Assembly: GCA_018970785.1 (NCBI GenBank)
Contig: JAGWVR010000013.1
Coordinates: 1 to 51,222, forward strand
From: Planctomycetota bacterium
GTDB lineage: Bacteria > Planctomycetota > Planctomycetia > Pirellulales > UBA1268
DNA length: 51,222 nt
Direction: 5' to 3'
Positions 48,757-51,222 of the stretch are shown here, one piece after another. Within the stretch, counting starts at the first letter, position 1. Each line of letters starts with the position of its first letter. Position numbers and translations under genes: made by a program. The notes under the pieces were generated by a model that saw only the letters and a program-made list of their open reading frames with translations, made no database searches and was not told the origin of the DNA.

Positions 48757-49550
48757 GCCGCGCCATCGGCCTGCGCCTCGCCTACGAGGGCACGCGCTAC
48801 CACGGCTGGCAGGTGCAGCCGGGACGGACGACGGTGCAGGGGACGCTCGCTGCGGCGATCCACGCCGTGAGCGGCGAGACGGTGCTGCCGCGCGGGTCGA
48901 GCCGGACCGACGCCGGCGTCCACGCCCTCGACCAGATCGTCTCGTTCACCAGCTCGAGCGCCCTTGATGCCGCCACCTGGGCCCGGGCCCTCGACGCCAA
49001 CCTCCCGGCCGACGTGACGGTGGTGGCCGCGGCGGAAGTCGACGCCGATTTCGATCCCGTCGCCGCCGCGGTCGCCAAGACCTACCGCTACCGGATCCAC
49101 GACGCCCCCTGGAAACCGGTGCTCGACCGGGCGCTGGTGTGGCGCTGGCGGTCGCGGCTCGACACCGACGCGATGGCGCTGGCGGCGGCGTCGCTTCTCG
49201 GGGAGCACGACTTCACCAGTTTCGAGAAGACCCCCTCGTCACGGGTATCGAAAACGCGCACAATCCACCGCCTCGACGTCGGACGCCGGGCCAGCCCGGC
49301 GGGGAAGGCCGATGCCGAGGTGTGGGTGGAGGTCGCCGGCAACGGCTTCCTCCACAACATGGTGCGTATCATCGTCGGGTCGCTGGTGCTGGTCGGCGCC
49401 GGCCGCCGGCCGCCGTCGTGGCTGGCGGAGGTGGTCGCGGCCCGCGACCGTGTCCGCGCCGGGCCGACCGCGCCGCCGCAGGGTCTCGTGCTCCTCTCGA
49501 CGCAACTCCTTCCCGGGACCCCTCTCGCCGCGCCCGCCGTCCGCCGGTGA
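48753..49550 (+). CDS. truA: tRNA pseudouridine synthase A
   Basis: This 265-residue TruA converts uridines 38-40 in tRNA anticodon arms. Seen are AYEGTRYHGWQ near the N-terminus, the catalytic RTDAGVHA with Asp53, KTYRYRI, and the C-terminal GNGFLHNMVRIIVG. Length is normal. The ATG overlaps the asd stop. It is followed by the kinase after a 25-base gap. Confidence 0.94.
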   Translation: MSRAIGLRLAYEGTRYHGWQVQPGRTTVQGTLAAAIHAVSGETVLPRGSSRTDAGVHALDQIVSFTSSSALDAATWARALDANLPADVTVVAAAEVDADFDPVAAAVAKTYRYRIHDAPWKPVLDRALVWRWRSRLDTDAMALAAASLLGEHDFTSFEKTPSSRVSKTRTIHRLDVGRRASPAGKADAEVWVEVAGNGFLHNMVRIIVGSLVLVGAGRRPPSWLAEVVAARDRVRAGPTAPPQGLVLLSTQLLPGTPLAAPAVRR

Positions 49551-49575
49551 TCGTCGGTGTCCCCCCGGCTCCCCC

Positions 49576-50454
49576 ATGGCCAGACTCCCCGACAGACTCG
49601 GTCCCCTCGTGCTGTCCCAGCAGCTCGGCCTGGGGCGCCAGTGCCAGGTGTGGAGCTGCAAGGACGACTCGCTCGGCCGGCAGGTGGCGGTCAAGATCCT
49701 CCAGACCGGCTACGACGACGACCGCCTCCAGCGCCGGCAGCTCGAGCACGAGTTGGCGGTGGGCCGCAGCCTCGACCACCCGGGGGTGATCCGCCTCGAT
49801 CGGCTCACGGTCTACGAGGGTTTTCCCTGCCTGGTGATGGAGCTGTTTCCCCACCCCAACCTCCGTCGCTTCGTGACCGGGTCGCGTGATCGGCTCCTCT
49901 CCCGGCTGCCGAAGATCCTCCTCGGGGTCAGCGAGGCGCTGGCGCACATGCACGCCCGCGGCTGGGTCCACCGCGACATCAAGCCCGCCAACGTGCTGGC
50001 CAACCGGGCCGGCGAGATCAAGGTGATCGATTTCGCGATCGCGGCGCGTCCGCCAGGAGCCCTCGGCAGGTTGCTGTGGCGGCGGCAGCAGCCGCAGGGC
50101 ACGCCCAGCTACATGGCCCCCGAGCAGATCCGCGGGCAGCCCCCCGACCCGCGTTCCGACGTCTACTCGCTGGGCTGCATGGCGTTCGAACTGCTCGGCG
50201 GCCATCCGCCGTTCACCGGATCCAACACCCACGAGCTCCTCTCCCGGCATCTGTACAACGCCCCGCCGGGAGTCGAGGCCTCCAATGCCAACGTCTCCGC
50301 GGCCGCGTCGAAGCTGCTGCGCGAGATGATGGCCAAGCGCGCCGCCGACCGCCCCGCCGCCGGCGACGTCGCCCGGCAGCTCCACCAGCTGCGCCTCTAC
50401 GACCGCGAGCCGACGCCCCCCGCGGCGGCCGACGGGGGCGACGGCTCGAATTGA
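49576..50454 (+). CDS. Soluble Ser/Thr protein kinase
   Basis: This 292-residue Hanks-type kinase has a glycine loop LGLGRQCQVW, Lys40 in VAVKI, HRDIKPAN with Asp134, a DFA triad in place of DFG (Asp152 retained), YMAPEQ and SDVYSLGCMAFELL. There is no transmembrane segment or extra domain, unlike the kinase at 1838-3421, so it should be cytoplasmic. The ATG 49576 is used; the longer frame from 49312 is inside truA. Target unknown. Confidence 0.88.
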   Translation: MARLPDRLGPLVLSQQLGLGRQCQVWSCKDDSLGRQVAVKILQTGYDDDRLQRRQLEHELAVGRSLDHPGVIRLDRLTVYEGFPCLVMELFPHPNLRRFVTGSRDRLLSRLPKILLGVSEALAHMHARGWVHRDIKPANVLANRAGEIKVIDFAIAARPPGALGRLLWRRQQPQGTPSYMAPEQIRGQPPDPRSDVYSLGCMAFELLGGHPPFTGSNTHELLSRHLYNAPPGVEASNANVSAAASKLLREMMAKRAADRPAAGDVARQLHQLRLYDREPTPPAAADGGDGSN

Positions 50455-50505
50455 CGCCGGCAGCCGCGGCGCGGGACACTCCGGGACCTTCCGGAACGCC
50501 CCGCC

Positions 50506-51222
50506 ATGAGCCGCGGACTCCACCGCCTCCCGCTCGAAAAGCCGATCTACGAGCTCGAGGACCGGATCGCGGCCCTCGAGGCGGCCCCGCTCGGGTCGCA
50601 GCACGCCGGGTCGTCGCCGGAGGAGGAATTGCGGCGGCTGCGCCGCGAGGTCGTCGAGCTGCAGCGGCAGGTGTTCGGCAACCTCGACCCCTGGCAGACC
50701 GTCGAGGTTGCCCGCCACCCCGACCGGCCGAAGACGAGCGACTACCTGAACCTCGTCTGCGACGAATTCGTCGAACTCCACGGCGACAAGGCGTTCGGCG
50801 ACGATCCCGCCCTCGTGGCCGGCTTCGCCAAGCTCGAGCGCTACAAGGTCCTGATGATCGGCCACCAGAAGGGCAAGACGCTCGCCGAGCGCCAGGCCTG
50901 CCATTTCGGCTGCGCCCATCCCGAGGGCTACCGCAAGGCGATGGGCAAGATGCGGCTGGCGGCCAAGTTCGGCCTGCCGGTGATCGCCCTGATCGACACG
51001 CCGGGGGCCTATCCCGGGGTCGGCGCCGAGGAGCGCGGCCAGGCCCAGGTGATCGCCGAGAGCATGTTCCTGATGGCGTCGTTGCCGGTGCCGATCGTCT
51101 GCGTGGTGATCGGCGAGGGAGGCTCGGGCGGGGCGCTGGGGATCGGGGTCGGCGACCGGGTCGCGATCCTCGAGCACGCCTACTACAGCGTGATCAGCCC
51201 CGAGGGCTGCGCCGGCATCCTC
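50506..51222 (+). CDS. accA: Acetyl-CoA carboxylase carboxyltransferase subunit alpha (partial)
   Basis: The first 239 codons run off the window edge. The protein transfers the carboxyl group from biotin to acetyl-CoA in fatty-acid synthesis. Seen are LPLEKPIYELEDRI, the SDYLNLVCDEFVELHGD block, GHQKGKTLAERQ, HPEGYRKAMGKMRLAAKF, IDTPGAYPGVGAEERGQA and GEGGSGGALGIGVGD. The ATG is at 50506. The gap to the kinase is 51 bases. Family length is about 315-330 residues, so around 80-90 are missing. Confidence 0.95.
   Translation, partial: MSRGLHRLPLEKPIYELEDRIAALEAAPLGSQHAGSSPEEELRRLRREVVELQRQVFGNLDPWQTVEVARHPDRPKTSDYLNLVCDEFVELHGDKAFGDDPALVAGFAKLERYKVLMIGHQKGKTLAERQACHFGCAHPEGYRKAMGKMRLAAKFGLPVIALIDTPGAYPGVGAEERGQAQVIAESMFLMASLPVPIVCVVIGEGGSGGALGIGVGDRVAILEHAYYSVISPEGCAGIL

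Overview
The window is high-GC, gene-dense DNA from a member of the Planctomycetota, probably a Pirellulales-like lineage (the order is an inference). The main indicators are two TIGR03000-type domains behind a Gly/Ser-rich stretch, Ser/Thr kinases with the planctomycete-style N-terminal extension, a very large secreted PQQ-propeller protein, an HTTM protein with its small membrane partner, and a long MoxR/DUF58/BatA cluster. No transposase, integrase, phage gene or CRISPR array was seen. Almost all DNA is coding, and many starts overlap the previous stop (ATGA or GTGA).

Layout. 1-516: 3' end of a 23S rRNA gene, 5S rRNA and a strong intrinsic terminator. 522-3570: a Maf-type pyrophosphatase (minus) and an RluA-type pseudouridine synthase (plus) whose start codons overlap, then a membrane Ser/Thr kinase and tRNA-Phe. 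3696-4339: a minus-strand HU-like gene with its own terminator and promoter. 4415-29957: a run of co-directional genes on the plus strand. It holds the giant PQQ/helical-repeat protein, a secreted prenyltransferase-fold protein, MoxR, DUF58, a BatA-like VWA protein, a second VWA membrane protein, three helical or membrane proteins, an NPCBM-like protein, one apparently active trypsin-like PDZ protease, two protease-fold proteins that have lost the catalytic triad, and a second RluA-type enzyme. Most junctions are overlaps or short gaps, which suggests one or a few transcripts devoted to the cell envelope.

29920-33654: a photolyase-like protein (minus) whose two domains appear in reversed order, a P-II signalling protein lacking Tyr51, an intergenic pair of 31-bp direct repeats with hairpins, and 2-isopropylmalate synthase (minus). 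33819-38534: a heavy-metal-type RND adaptor and pump. 38584-42112: a MazG-like protein, a large predicted lipoprotein and an ABC ATPase with no permease alongside. 42197-44343: a secreted FKBP isomerase and an exported protein-isoaspartate methyltransferase with an added C-terminal domain. 44748-45973: the monocistronic TIGR03000 gene and its terminator. 46077-49550: HTTM partner, HTTM protein, aspartate-semialdehyde dehydrogenase and TruA, all overlapping. 49576-51222: a soluble Ser/Thr kinase and the 5' part of accA.

The items most worth a second look are the domain-permuted photolyase-like protein, the tandem of one active protease with two pseudoproteases, the exported methyltransferase, the paired palindromes before the P-II gene, and the overlapping divergent start codons of maf and rluA.
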